A stretch of DNA of 64,000 nt from Saprospiraceae bacterium (GTDB taxonomy: Bacteria > Bacteroidota > Bacteroidia > Chitinophagales > Saprospiraceae). This document shows positions 35,145-44,383 of the stretch, piece after piece. A model generated the notes under the pieces. It saw only the letters and a list, made by a program, of their open reading frames with translations. It did not search any database and was not told where the DNA came from. Position numbers and translations under genes: made by a program. Within the stretch, counting starts at the first letter, position 1. Every line of letters begins with the position of its first letter. The stretch is from assembly GCA_016787575.1 (NCBI GenBank), contig JAEUUO010000011.1, forward strand, positions 1 through 64,000, in the 5' to 3' direction.

Positions 35145-36614
35145 ATGGTTAAAATAATGTTCGAACAAACCTTTAAAAATATAGACGACATTCTCCATAA
35201 AGACGCGGGTTGTGGGAGTGAGTTGGATTATGTAGAACAGACCTCTTGGGTGTTGTTTCTAAAGTATCTGGATGATTTGGAGAGGGATCGAAGGACTAAG
35301 GCTGAATTGGCAGGAAAGACATATGAAGATCTGATTTCCAGGCAATACCGATGGGATGTTTGGGCTGCTCCTAAGACTATGGATGGAAAGATCGACCACC
35401 ATAAGGCCCTTACTGGGGATGACCTCAAGGATTTTGTGGATGGTAAGCTGTTTCCATATTTGAAGAAATTCCGGACAGATGCGGATTCTGCGGATACTCT
35501 AGAGTATAAAATCGGGGAGATTTTCAGCGAACTTAAAAACAAAGTCCAGAGTGGATATAACCTGCGGGAAGTCATAAATCTTATTGATCAACTGCGCTTC
35601 CGGACTTCTGCGGAGAAGCATGAGATGAGCCATCTTTATGAGGACAAGATCAAGAACATGGGTAATGCTGGCCGCAATGGTGGTGAATATTATACACCAC
35701 GTGCATTGATCAGGACCATTGTTAAAGTAGTGGATCCTCAACTCGGACAAACCATTTATGATGGTGCTGCAGGTTCTGCCGGATTCCTTTGTGAAGCATT
35801 TGAATATTTGAAAGAACACAATAAGAACCGAAGTACTGCACAGGATAAGAAATTGCAGACTAAAACTTTTTATGGTAAGGAAAAAAAATCATTGGCGTAT
35901 ATTATAGGCACCATGAATATGATCCTGCATGGTGTTGAAGCTCCCAACATTATTCATACAAATACATTGAGCGAAAATCTTGCAGACATACAAGAGAAAA
36001 ACCGTTATGATATTGTACTTGCCAATCCTCCTTTTGGTGGTAAAGAAAGAGCAGAAGTACAACAAAATTTTCCAATTAAATCCAGCGAAACTGCATACCT
36101 GTTCTTAGAGCATTTTATAAAAATGTTGAAAGCGGGAGGCAAAGCAGGTATTGTTATTAAAAATACATTCCTCAGCAACATGGACAATGCATCGGTGAGT
36201 TTGCGCAAGATGCTGTTAGAAAGTTGCAACCTCCATACCATACTCGATTTGCCGGGTGGTACATTTACTGGTGCCGGTGTAAAAACGGTGATTCTGTTTT
36301 TTGACAAAGGAACAGCGACCAAAAAGATATGGTATTACCAATTGAATCTTGAACGTAACTTGGGGAAAACTAATCCTTTGAATGAAGCTGACTTGGCAGA
36401 ATTTGTTAAATTTCAAAAAACGAAAGCAGATAGTGAAAACTCATGGACGGTAAAACTTGCGAATATAAATACCGAAACTTACGACTTGAGTGTAAAGAAC
36501 CCCAACAAAAAAAAAGAAGTGGCATTGAGGCAGCCACAAGAAATTCTTGAAGAGATGAGAGCAATGGATGAAGATACGGCAGAAATACTTAATTCAATTT
36601 TTGAGATGTTATGA
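35145..36614 (+). CDS. hsdM: Type I restriction-modification DNA methyltransferase subunit
   Basis: The product has 489 aa, typical for HsdM. The start is 35145, or the ATG 12 bases later (MFEQTFKNIDDIL). The N-terminal HsdM helix bundle covers residues 5-145. The N6-adenine methyltransferase domain then has GGEYYTPRALIR, the SAM-binding motif DGAAGSAGFL (206-215) and the catalytic NPPF (294-297). It transfers a methyl group to adenine at the site chosen by HsdS and also forms the core of the restriction complex. It overlaps hsdS by 4 bases (ATGA). Confidence 0.95.
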   Translation: MVKIMFEQTFKNIDDILHKDAGCGSELDYVEQTSWVLFLKYLDDLERDRRTKAELAGKTYEDLISRQYRWDVWAAPKTMDGKIDHHKALTGDDLKDFVDGKLFPYLKKFRTDADSADTLEYKIGEIFSELKNKVQSGYNLREVINLIDQLRFRTSAEKHEMSHLYEDKIKNMGNAGRNGGEYYTPRALIRTIVKVVDPQLGQTIYDGAAGSAGFLCEAFEYLKEHNKNRSTAQDKKLQTKTFYGKEKKSLAYIIGTMNMILHGVEAPNIIHTNTLSENLADIQEKNRYDIVLANPPFGGKERAEVQQNFPIKSSETAYLFLEHFIKMLKAGGKAGIVIKNTFLSNMDNASVSLRKMLLESCNLHTILDLPGGTFTGAGVKTVILFFDKGTATKKIWYYQLNLERNLGKTNPLNEADLAEFVKFQKTKADSENSWTVKLANINTETYDLSVKNPNKKKEVALRQPQEILEEMRAMDEDTAEILNSIFEML

Positions 36615-37729
36615 GTAAGAAATGGGAAATAAGGAGATTGAGTGAAATATGTGAAAATCTTGATAGTAAAAGAATTCCTATTACAAAGAATCTGCGCAAA
36701 GAAGGTAAGTTTCCTTATTACGGTGCATCTGGCATTGTTGACTATGTAGATGAATATATTTTCGATGAAGAATTGTTACTTGTGTCTGAAGATGGAGCAA
36801 ATCTATTAGCAAGAACATATCCTATTGCTTTTTCAATTTCCGGAAAGTCATGGGTAAATAATCATGCTCATGTATTAAGATTTTCAAATAAATTAAGTCA
36901 AAGATTTGTTGAAATATATTTAAATTCAATAGCACTTGATGATTATGTTAGTGGTATGGCCCAGCCTAAATTGAATCAAGCCATGCTTAATTCTATTGAG
37001 ATTCCTTTTCCTCCTCTTCCTGAACAAAAACAAATCGTCACCATACTCGATAAGGACTTCGCCGCCATTGACAAAGCAAAAGCCAATACAGAAAAGAATC
37101 TGCAAAATGCAAAAGATCTTTTTGAGAGTTATTTGCAGAATGTGTTTGCGAATCCTGGTGAGGATTGGGAGGAGAAGAAACTAAATGAAATTTCTCAAAA
37201 CCTTGATAGCAAGAGAATACCAATAACCAAATCTGTTCGCAGTACTGGAAATTATCCATATTATGGAGCATCTGGTATTGTTGATTATGTTTCAGATTTC
37301 ATTTTTGAAGGTGATTTGCTTTTAGTCTCAGAAGATGGAGCTAATCTGCTAGCAAGAACATATCCAATTGCATTTTCAATTTCAGGCAAGACATGGGTTA
37401 ATAATCATGCACATGTATTGAGATTTAGTAACTTGACAAATCAAAAATTTGTAGAGTATTATTTGAACTCAATAAAACTCGATGATTATGTAAGTGGAAT
37501 GGCCCAACCGAAATTAAATCAAGCCATGCTAAATACAATTCCTATTCCATATCCACCTTTGAAAGTTCAAACCTCAATCATAAATAAATTTGATATTCTT
37601 TCTCTGGAAACAAAAAAACTCGAATCCATCTACCAACAAAAGTTAAATGATCTGGAAGAATTAAAAAAGTCCATTTTACAAAAAGCATTTGCAGGAGAAT
37701 TAACTACAGCTAAAGAATTAACGGTATGA
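36611..37729 (+). CDS. hsdS: Type I restriction specificity subunit with two near-identical recognition domains
   Basis: The product has 372 aa with two target-recognition domains, at about 1-140 and 190-330. They are strikingly alike: each has NLDSKRIPITK, YYGASGIVDYV, LLLVSEDGANLLARTYPI, VNNHAHVLRFSN and DDYVSGMAQPKLNQAMLN. Each is followed by a helical spacer (LPEQKQIVTILDKDFAAI and LKVQTSIINKFDI ... LEELKKSILQKAF). Two equal domains in opposite orientation on DNA predict a palindromic bipartite target. The copies differ at many silent positions, so the duplication is not recent. Confidence 0.93.
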   Translation: MSKKWEIRRLSEICENLDSKRIPITKNLRKEGKFPYYGASGIVDYVDEYIFDEELLLVSEDGANLLARTYPIAFSISGKSWVNNHAHVLRFSNKLSQRFVEIYLNSIALDDYVSGMAQPKLNQAMLNSIEIPFPPLPEQKQIVTILDKDFAAIDKAKANTEKNLQNAKDLFESYLQNVFANPGEDWEEKKLNEISQNLDSKRIPITKSVRSTGNYPYYGASGIVDYVSDFIFEGDLLLVSEDGANLLARTYPIAFSISGKTWVNNHAHVLRFSNLTNQKFVEYYLNSIKLDDYVSGMAQPKLNQAMLNTIPIPYPPLKVQTSIINKFDILSLETKKLESIYQQKLNDLEELKKSILQKAFAGELTTAKELTV

Positions 37730-38514
37730 TCGAAAAATTAAAAATCATTCCTGTTGATTTGTTGGAACAATATTGCCTGCAAGTAAATGAAAACTTGCAG
37801 TCTTCATTTGATAAGTTGAAGGAAGCAGAAATATCTACTGATACATTTAGCTTTTATACTTCGGTGGCTTCTGTCTTTTCAAGTAAAATAGAAGGGGAGG
37901 AAATTGAATTGGATAGCTACGTAAAGCATAAAAAATTTGGTATTGAGTTTTTACCGGATTATACTAAAAAAATAGATGACTTGTATAATGCCTATACCTT
38001 TGCAAAAAGTGCAAGGATGAATAAAATCAATATAGAGGAAACACATAAATTATTGAGTAAACATATTGTTGCTAAGCATCAGCAGGGAAAACAGCGAACG
38101 CAAAATATGTATGTTTCCACCCCAGATGGTCGAATTGAATATATTGCAGCAAGTCCTTTTGAACTGGAAAGTGAAATGCAAAAATTTTATTCGGACATTG
38201 ATTTATTGCTAGATGCTAAACTAAATATTCAGGAAGCGTTTTTCTTTGCAGCCTTGATACACCTGGTTTTTGTAAAGATTCATCCATTCAACGATGGAAA
38301 TGGACGCACCGGACGGCTATTGGAAAAATGGTTTTTAGCCCAGAAGCTAGGTGACAAAGCCTGGTTTGTTCAATCTGAAAAAAACTATTACCAGCAGCAT
38401 CAAAGCTATTACGATAAGCTGAGAGTCTTAGGTCTGGAATATCAGGACTTAGATTACAGCAAAGCGCTGCCATTTTTATTGATGCTTCCAAATTCATTAA
38501 ATATTAACGGATGA
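37726..38514 (+). CDS. Fic-domain protein inside the restriction operon
   Basis: The product has 262 aa. The Fic core motif HPFNDGNGRTGR is at about 186-197, a full match to HxFx(D/E)GNGRxxR, so AMP transfer (or a related nucleotide transfer) to a protein hydroxyl is expected. An N-terminal inhibitory motif, SSKIEG (52-57), fits SxxxE(G/N), with Glu56 blocking ATP placement; this is a self-restrained class II Fic. It overlaps hsdS by 4 bases and hsdR by 4, so it is translated with them. The target is unknown. It may modify a restriction subunit or act as a back-up toxin. Confidence 0.9.
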   Translation: MIEKLKIIPVDLLEQYCLQVNENLQSSFDKLKEAEISTDTFSFYTSVASVFSSKIEGEEIELDSYVKHKKFGIEFLPDYTKKIDDLYNAYTFAKSARMNKINIEETHKLLSKHIVAKHQQGKQRTQNMYVSTPDGRIEYIAASPFELESEMQKFYSDIDLLLDAKLNIQEAFFFAALIHLVFVKIHPFNDGNGRTGRLLEKWFLAQKLGDKAWFVQSEKNYYQQHQSYYDKLRVLGLEYQDLDYSKALPFLLMLPNSLNING

Positions 38515-40850
38515 ACGAAGAGGAAACACGCGCAGAATTAATAGACCCCAAGCTTAAAGAAAATGGTTGGGATTCTAAGGTTAATGCGGATGTAAAAGTT
38601 CACCGCAATCATCCCATTACAGATGGTAAAATTAAAGCTACAGGAGGTAGGGGTGTAAAGTTGTTCGCAGATTATGTATTAGCCTACAAAGGGAGGAAGC
38701 TTGCTGTAATAGAAGCGAAAAAAGCCAGGCTTTCGATTGGAGAAGGCGTTGCTCAAGCAAAAAATTATGCGCTCAAACTTCAAATTGATGATACCTATGC
38801 CACAAATGGCATAGAGATCTATCATATTGATATGGATTCTGGCAAAGAAGCTTCAGTAGAAAACTTTCACTCTCCAGATGAATTGTGGAATAAAGTCTTT
38901 CCACAACCCAACAAATGGAAAGATGATTTCAGTAGTACTCCATATGAAACTAAAGGTGGACTCATGGGTGGCCGGTTTTATCAGGAGATTGCAGTGGATC
39001 GTGTATTGGATGCCATTGCAGAAAGACAAAACAGGATCTTACTGACATTAGCAACTGGTACTGGAAAAACATTTCTTGCATTCCAGATTGCCTGGAAATT
39101 ATTTCACACCCGTTGGAATTTACAATACGATGGCAAGCGGAGACCCCGCATTTTGTTTTTGGCAGACCGGAATATTCTTGCAGACCAAGCTTATAATGCC
39201 TTCTCGGCCTTTCCCGAAGATGCATTGGTAAGAATCAAACCCAATGAAATAAGAAAGAAAGGAAGTGTTCCCACAAATGGCAATATTTTCTTCACCATAT
39301 TTCAAACCTTTATGAGTGGAACTGATAATGAAGGAAATCCAGTTCCAAATTTTGGTGAATATCCGAAGGATTACTTCGACCTTATCTTTATCGATGAGTG
39401 TCATCGCGGAGGAGCGAATGATGAAAGCAATTGGCGGGGCATTTTGGAATATTTTTCACCAGCTGTTCAGGTAGGTCTGACTGCCACACCAAAAAGAAAA
39501 GAAAATTCGGATACTTATAAATACTTTGGAAACCCTGTTTATATCTATTCTCTTAAAGAAGGAATTGAGGATGGTTTTCTAACCCCATTTAAAGTAAAGA
39601 AGATCGCCACAACATTGGATGAATACACTTACCAAACAGATGACAATGTTGTTGAAGGAGAAATTGAAGAAGGTAAAACCTACACCGAAAGCGATTTTAA
39701 TAAAATCATTGAGATAAAAGCGCGCGAAGAAAAACGTGTAAAGATTTTTATGGATCTGATTGACCAGAATGAAAAGACACTGGTGTTTTGTGCTACTCAG
39801 GACCATGCAGCTGCTGTTCGGGATTTGATAAACCAGTATAAAAAAAGCAGTGAGCCTAATTACTGCGTTCGGGTAACAGCAAATGATGGGGAATTGGGTG
39901 AACAATATTTAAGGGAATTTCAGGACAATGAGAAAAGCATACCTACCATCCTGACTACCTCTCAAAAACTATCAACTGGCGTTGATGCACGAAATATCAG
40001 AAACATTATTTTGCTACGACCCGTCAATAATATTATAGAGTTCAAGCAGATTGTCGGTAGAGGTACACGCTTATTTGATGATAAAAACTTTTTCACCATC
40101 TATGATTTTGTAAATGCAAGTGAGCGATTTAAAGATCCTGAATGGGATGGTGAGCCAATTGAACCTGTGATTACGGATCCTGAATCGCCCAAAGAATATA
40201 AACCAATAGATCCTGAAAAATTAACAGAAAGAGATGATCCAGTTTATAGAGAAGGAAAAGTAAGAATCAGAGTAAAACTCGCAAATGGCAAAGAACATCA
40301 AATTGATCATATGGTATCAACTACATTCATTGGTCCGGATGGCAAACCAATGTCTGTACAAGAATTTCTAAACAGCCTTTATGGTAAACTCCCGGATTTA
40401 TTTAAAAGTGAAGATGAATTAAGAAATATATGGAGTAATCCACTCACCAGAAGATCCTTATTGGATAAACTGGATGAGGCTGGTTTTGGGAAGGATGAAT
40501 TAAAAACACTTCAAAAAGTAATCGATGCAGAAAAATGCGATTTATTTGATGTGCTTGAATTCATTGCTTATTCATCAAAAACAATCACCCGAGAGCGTAG
40601 GGTTGCATCCGCTCAGAATAACATCTTTGCAATGCTGGACGCCAACCAGAAAGAGTTTTTGGAATTTGTCCTCAGTAAATACATAGAATCCGGCGTTGAA
40701 GAACTCGATCAGGAAAAGCTACCGGGGCTATTAGAATTAAAATATCATGCAGTAACGGATGCTGCGGAAAAACTTGGTGGAGTACCAAAAATCAGGGAGT
40801 TATTTATTGAGTTTCAGAAGTATTTGTATGATGTGAGAGAAGCTTTATAA
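38511..40850 (+). CDS. hsdR: Type I restriction endonuclease subunit
   Basis: The product has 779 aa, at the short end for HsdR. The N-terminal PD-(D/E)xK nuclease has FADYVL (Asp54) and AVIEAKK (Glu68, Lys70). The SF2 helicase motor follows: TLATGTGKTF (Walker A, 181-187), IDECHRGG (motif II), LTATPKR (motif III), QIVGRGTRLF (motif VI). The C-terminal helical domain (LLDKLDEAGFGKDELKT onward) binds the methyltransferase core. It translocates DNA and cuts unmodified DNA. With hsdM, hsdS and the embedded Fic gene it forms a complete, apparently intact operon with 4-base overlaps throughout. Confidence 0.93.
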   Translation: MNEEETRAELIDPKLKENGWDSKVNADVKVHRNHPITDGKIKATGGRGVKLFADYVLAYKGRKLAVIEAKKARLSIGEGVAQAKNYALKLQIDDTYATNGIEIYHIDMDSGKEASVENFHSPDELWNKVFPQPNKWKDDFSSTPYETKGGLMGGRFYQEIAVDRVLDAIAERQNRILLTLATGTGKTFLAFQIAWKLFHTRWNLQYDGKRRPRILFLADRNILADQAYNAFSAFPEDALVRIKPNEIRKKGSVPTNGNIFFTIFQTFMSGTDNEGNPVPNFGEYPKDYFDLIFIDECHRGGANDESNWRGILEYFSPAVQVGLTATPKRKENSDTYKYFGNPVYIYSLKEGIEDGFLTPFKVKKIATTLDEYTYQTDDNVVEGEIEEGKTYTESDFNKIIEIKAREEKRVKIFMDLIDQNEKTLVFCATQDHAAAVRDLINQYKKSSEPNYCVRVTANDGELGEQYLREFQDNEKSIPTILTTSQKLSTGVDARNIRNIILLRPVNNIIEFKQIVGRGTRLFDDKNFFTIYDFVNASERFKDPEWDGEPIEPVITDPESPKEYKPIDPEKLTERDDPVYREGKVRIRVKLANGKEHQIDHMVSTTFIGPDGKPMSVQEFLNSLYGKLPDLFKSEDELRNIWSNPLTRRSLLDKLDEAGFGKDELKTLQKVIDAEKCDLFDVLEFIAYSSKTITRERRVASAQNNIFAMLDANQKEFLEFVLSKYIESGVEELDQEKLPGLLELKYHAVTDAAEKLGGVPKIRELFIEFQKYLYDVREAL

Positions 40851-41090
40851 TAAGTTATGTGTTTATCCCACTTCTTTAATTATTGGATATCAATTTGTTA
40901 CAACTTCCGAAACTTGTAACTGCATATTTTAAAGATTTCAAACTTCAAAACTAGAAATCTGTAACTCATGCATTCTATGTTTTTCGTAATTTTCATCCAA
41001 GCTTTCTTCAATAATTAATTGAAGATCTAATTTTAAAAGTTGTGTCTTGCTCCGTAGCCTTTTCATGCCAATCTGATTAATACTGTTTAA

Positions 41091-41127
41091 AAACCTGACT
41101 CCGGTTAAAAGTTCCGGAGCCAGGTTT
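41091..41127 (-). terminator. Hairpin between convergent genes
   Basis: Arms aaacctgactccgg and ccggagccaggttt (one mismatch) enclose a 9-nt loop. On the minus strand the stem is followed by TTTTT, so it should end transcription of the gene at 41135-41440. It may also serve hsdR. Confidence 0.7.
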
Positions 41128-41134
41128 AAGCTCT

Positions 41135-41440
41135 TTAATATTCGCTCGGGAATAATACTGTGGTTGAACTTCGATCCGCCTCAGTAATGACCCAAATCTT
41201 ATCTGAGTAAGTTCCTATCGTGAACAAAGGTTTGTAAACTGAAAAGATTCTTCCCCCATTGAGGAGCGCCTGTGCATTCGTTACTTGATCCTCTAGGCTA
41301 AGTTCTCCCCAATCGCCGTTCAGATGCCTCCTGATCGAATGATTGATAAATTGAGCGAATACAGGATCTTCTCCGCATGCTGCAGATACGCCAGCAGTCA
41401 TAAATAGCGGACCAATAGCAAATAATGATGATTTTACCAT
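41135..41440 (-). CDS. Conserved small protein of mobile elements
   Basis: The product has 101 aa. The second half has a well-conserved signature: HLNGDWGELSLEDQVTNAQAL, GGRIFSVYKP, then KIWVITEADRSSTTVLFPSEY. I know this signature from plasmid- and element-borne hypothetical proteins. Its biochemical function is not known to me. It ends just before a strong hairpin terminator and sits downstream of the J-domain gene on the same strand, in the accessory part of island 2. Confidence 0.6.
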   Translation of the reverse strand: MVKSSLFAIGPLFMTAGVSAACGEDPVFAQFINHSIRRHLNGDWGELSLEDQVTNAQALLNGGRIFSVYKPLFTIGTYSDKIWVITEADRSSTTVLFPSEY

Positions 41441-41528
41441 ATTAAGAAATTTTAAGAATTAATAAATCGAAGTATTTGATAGAATTAAACTATCTGAATT
41501 TTTTAGGATAAGCCCATTAACAATTGAT

Positions 41529-42008
41529 TCAACTCAAAATGGATTGATCTTTTTTGCTTCTTGATATTCTCGTACAGCCATAAATGTCTCTCAGAACACT
41601 CAATTCCATTTTAGAACTATATTTAGCTCTATGTTCCTCTGCTCTGAAATACCAGGCTTTCTTTGGCTTAGAATAGTAAAATCCGTTCTCCTTTAAATAA
41701 GTTCGAATGGGATAAGTATTTCCTGTAATCCAAACCCAAACTCCGACTAACTCAATAAAAATATGATCAAACCCAATGATCGAATTTATGGCAGTCTGGT
41801 ATTTTTGTGAACTAAGGATGTTGGATTCCATTTCTTCTTCAGAAAGGCTCATTCCTGACAGGAGTTTTGCAATGACGTATGAATACTCGGAGTTAATTTC
41901 CTGCATGGTAGCAGTTCGACCCCCTTTATCTGGATGATGTTCTTTCGCAAGTTGTTTGTAAAGATGCTTGACATCTTCCACGGTTTTACATGAATTAAAA
42001 TACTTCAT
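41529..42008 (-). CDS. Small J-domain protein
   Basis: The product has 159 aa. The N-terminal J domain (residues 8-60) has LYKQLAKEHHPDKGGRTATMQEINSEY, including the HPD that stimulates DnaK-type chaperones. The C-terminal part (GFDHIFIELVGVWVWITGNTYP, then GFYYSKPKKAWYFRAEEHR) is a small aromatic-rich domain often found in plasmid and element-borne J-proteins. It may recruit host Hsp70 for replication or partition of the element. That role is inferred. Confidence 0.75.
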   Translation of the reverse strand: MKYFNSCKTVEDVKHLYKQLAKEHHPDKGGRTATMQEINSEYSYVIAKLLSGMSLSEEEMESNILSSQKYQTAINSIIGFDHIFIELVGVWVWITGNTYPIRTYLKENGFYYSKPKKAWYFRAEEHRAKYSSKMELSVLRDIYGCTRISRSKKDQSILS

Positions 42009-42735
42009 AGAATAGTTTTTAAATTGTGAATAATTGATTTTAAAATACCAATTTGAAATATTCGTTATAGTAATCTTTTTGTAAGCAATTAGTATTGCAT
42101 GCGATCAATTGGAGGTATAAGAATGAAAGTGAATTGTATAATCTATAGACTAATTGGATATACTATTTAAGGCGGTCTATATCATAAAATGATAATTTGA
42201 TAAAGGAATTAGCTAAGGAGTATAATGGTTAAAATTGGGAAACGATGAATCCGGAGCAGATTACCATAGTTCAAAATCAGTTGCCAGTAGAATTTTAATT
42301 TTGAATCAGAAGCTTTTAAAAAGGAAAGGAAGGTTATTTTAGTTTAGGTTTTACCTGAGAGAACAATGGGGTGGGGTATTTTTTTTGACCGGTAGGTAGA
42401 AAAAAACGGCATTGCCATAGGGGGGGCTTAATGTACATAGTAAAAACACACTTTAAGTTATACCAGATAAATAGATTTTGAGGCATGTGTTATTGATTTA
42501 TTTATAACCCTATTGTAGCCATTAAATAAAAGTAGTTAACCAATAATTATAAATCGACTCAAATATTGTTAATGCTTTGCGAATAAAATCAGTATAATTC
42601 CCACGTTCTATATTATGTAAATTTTTATGTGGGTAGAAGTTACCTGGATTTGCTAAAATCAATGGAATTTAATGATAACAAAGTAGGTATAAAGGCACTA
42701 TGCTATTTAATAAATGATTCTATTAGGTAGTTTCT
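42009..42735. other. Non-coding gap left of the IS256-like element
   Basis: These 727 bases show no convincing reading frame. They include a G-run (ggggggg near 42421) and AT-rich DNA. I recognise no RNA or repeat. Confidence 0.35.
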
Positions 42736-44131
42736 AATATTTTGTGTATAGCATAGGACATGGAGAACAAAGTATAATTTTTTAAGGGGTAAGTTTTGGC
42801 CTGAATGAAGCCAAACAAGTGGTTGAAATCTGCTGCCAAAACTTATAATTACGTAACTTTAAAATAATTATACACTTATGAAAAAGAAAGATGCTTTAGA
42901 TTCCTTGTTCGAAAACATTAAAACCAAGGAAGAATTTCAAACACTTATGGATCAATTGTATAAGCGTGGAGTTGAAACTATGCTTAGATCTGAAATGAGC
43001 CATCATTTGGGGTATTCACCCAATGAAAACAAACCACAGGGAATCGACAATAGCCGGAATGGCTATAGCAAAAAAACGCTGAAGACTAAAGCCGGTGAGG
43101 TTGAAATTGACATACCTCGAGATCGGAATGGAGAATTTTCACCCATCATTGTACCTAAGCATCAACGGATGACAGATCATCTTGATGATGTCATTATTAA
43201 ATTGTATGCCAAGGGTATGAGTACAACCGACATTGAGATGTTTATCAAGGAAACTTATGGAGTTGAAATATCTGCTGCGACCGTATCCAACATAACCAAT
43301 GAACTTATTGAAGATATTAAGCTATGGCAAAATCGAGCCTTGGATCAGCAGTACCCTGTCATCTGGTTAGACGCCATTCATTACAAAGTAAATCAAAGTC
43401 ATCGTGTAGTAAATAAAGCCTTATACATCGCTGTTGGACTGAATATCAATGGCTTAAAAGAAGTCCTGGGATTATGGATGGGTTCCGAAAAAGAAAATGC
43501 AGAGTCCGCATCTTTTTGGACAGCAGTATTGAATGATCTTAAGTCGCGTGGAGTAAGTTCAGTTTATATCTTCTGTACAGACAACTTACCTGGATTGACC
43601 AAAGCAATTAACGCCGTATATCCGAATACCTGGTGCCAACTTTGCATCGTTCATCAGATTCGAAATACCATGAAATATGTCAGTTTTAAAGATCGCAAAT
43701 TACTCGCCCAGGATTTGAAATTAATCTACACTGCTATTAACTCAGATCAAGCATGGGATGCCCTTCAGGTTTGCATAGAAAAATGGAAATCAAAATATAG
43801 ATATGCCTTTCAAAGTTGGGAAACTAACTGGGATAATCTTACAATATTCCTGAAATTTCCAGTCGAAATAAGGAAGATGATTTATACGACAAATGTCATA
43901 GAAAGCTTGAATTCATCAATCCGAAAATATACACGGAACAAGTCAGTATTCCCAAATGAATCAGCTGTTTTAAAATCTGTTTATTTTGCTCTACAACAAA
44001 TCTCGAATAAATGGACCATGACGGTTCATAATTGGGGCTCAATTTATAATCAATTGCTAATTTTGAACGACGAAAAGAAAATTTAAATGAACCCTTCAAA
44101 AATTATACTTTGTTCTTATACACAAAATATT
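42736..44131 (+). mobile_element. IS256-family insertion sequence
   Basis: Terminal inverted repeats: aatattttgtgtata at 42736-42750 matches the complement of 44117-44131. A second matching block (agaacaaagtataatttttt) lies at 42764-42783 and in complement at 44098-44116. The left end has 13 extra bases between the blocks (42751-42763) that the right end lacks. No target duplication is evident. One transposase gene lies inside. Confidence 0.8.
42878..44086 (+). CDS. IS256-family (mutator-type) transposase
   Basis: The product has 402 aa, full length for the family. Family landmarks are MLRSEMSHHLGYSPNE, NSRNGYSKKTLKTKAGEVEIDIPRDRNG and YAKGMSTTDIEM. The DDE core has VIWLDAIHYKV (Asp), YIFCTDNLPGL (Asp) and TTNVIESLNSSIRKYTRNK (Glu). 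CQLCIVHQIRNTMKYV is the conserved C-x-x-H insertion segment. No stop or frameshift is present, so it may be active. Confidence 0.95.
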   Translation: MKKKDALDSLFENIKTKEEFQTLMDQLYKRGVETMLRSEMSHHLGYSPNENKPQGIDNSRNGYSKKTLKTKAGEVEIDIPRDRNGEFSPIIVPKHQRMTDHLDDVIIKLYAKGMSTTDIEMFIKETYGVEISAATVSNITNELIEDIKLWQNRALDQQYPVIWLDAIHYKVNQSHRVVNKALYIAVGLNINGLKEVLGLWMGSEKENAESASFWTAVLNDLKSRGVSSVYIFCTDNLPGLTKAINAVYPNTWCQLCIVHQIRNTMKYVSFKDRKLLAQDLKLIYTAINSDQAWDALQVCIEKWKSKYRYAFQSWETNWDNLTIFLKFPVEIRKMIYTTNVIESLNSSIRKYTRNKSVFPNESAVLKSVYFALQQISNKWTMTVHNWGSIYNQLLILNDEKKI

Positions 44132-44383
44132 TTAAAGGCTCATTCTATTAGCTTAAACTACAGAATTTTCCTTTTATTACCACAACCACGAAATAAGTAT
44201 TTGGATAGTATACGAACTCACTATCATCATAATTATTTCAAGATATAATTGATAGAGTCCAGTAAGTATTGAAGTTCGAAATTGAAAAGGCCTTTATAGG
44301 GTTTTGCAAACCTTCAAACTATAATAATTGTCTGAAATTACTTATTGTTCGATTACTTTCAAGTTTTGTGCAGTCAATTTATT

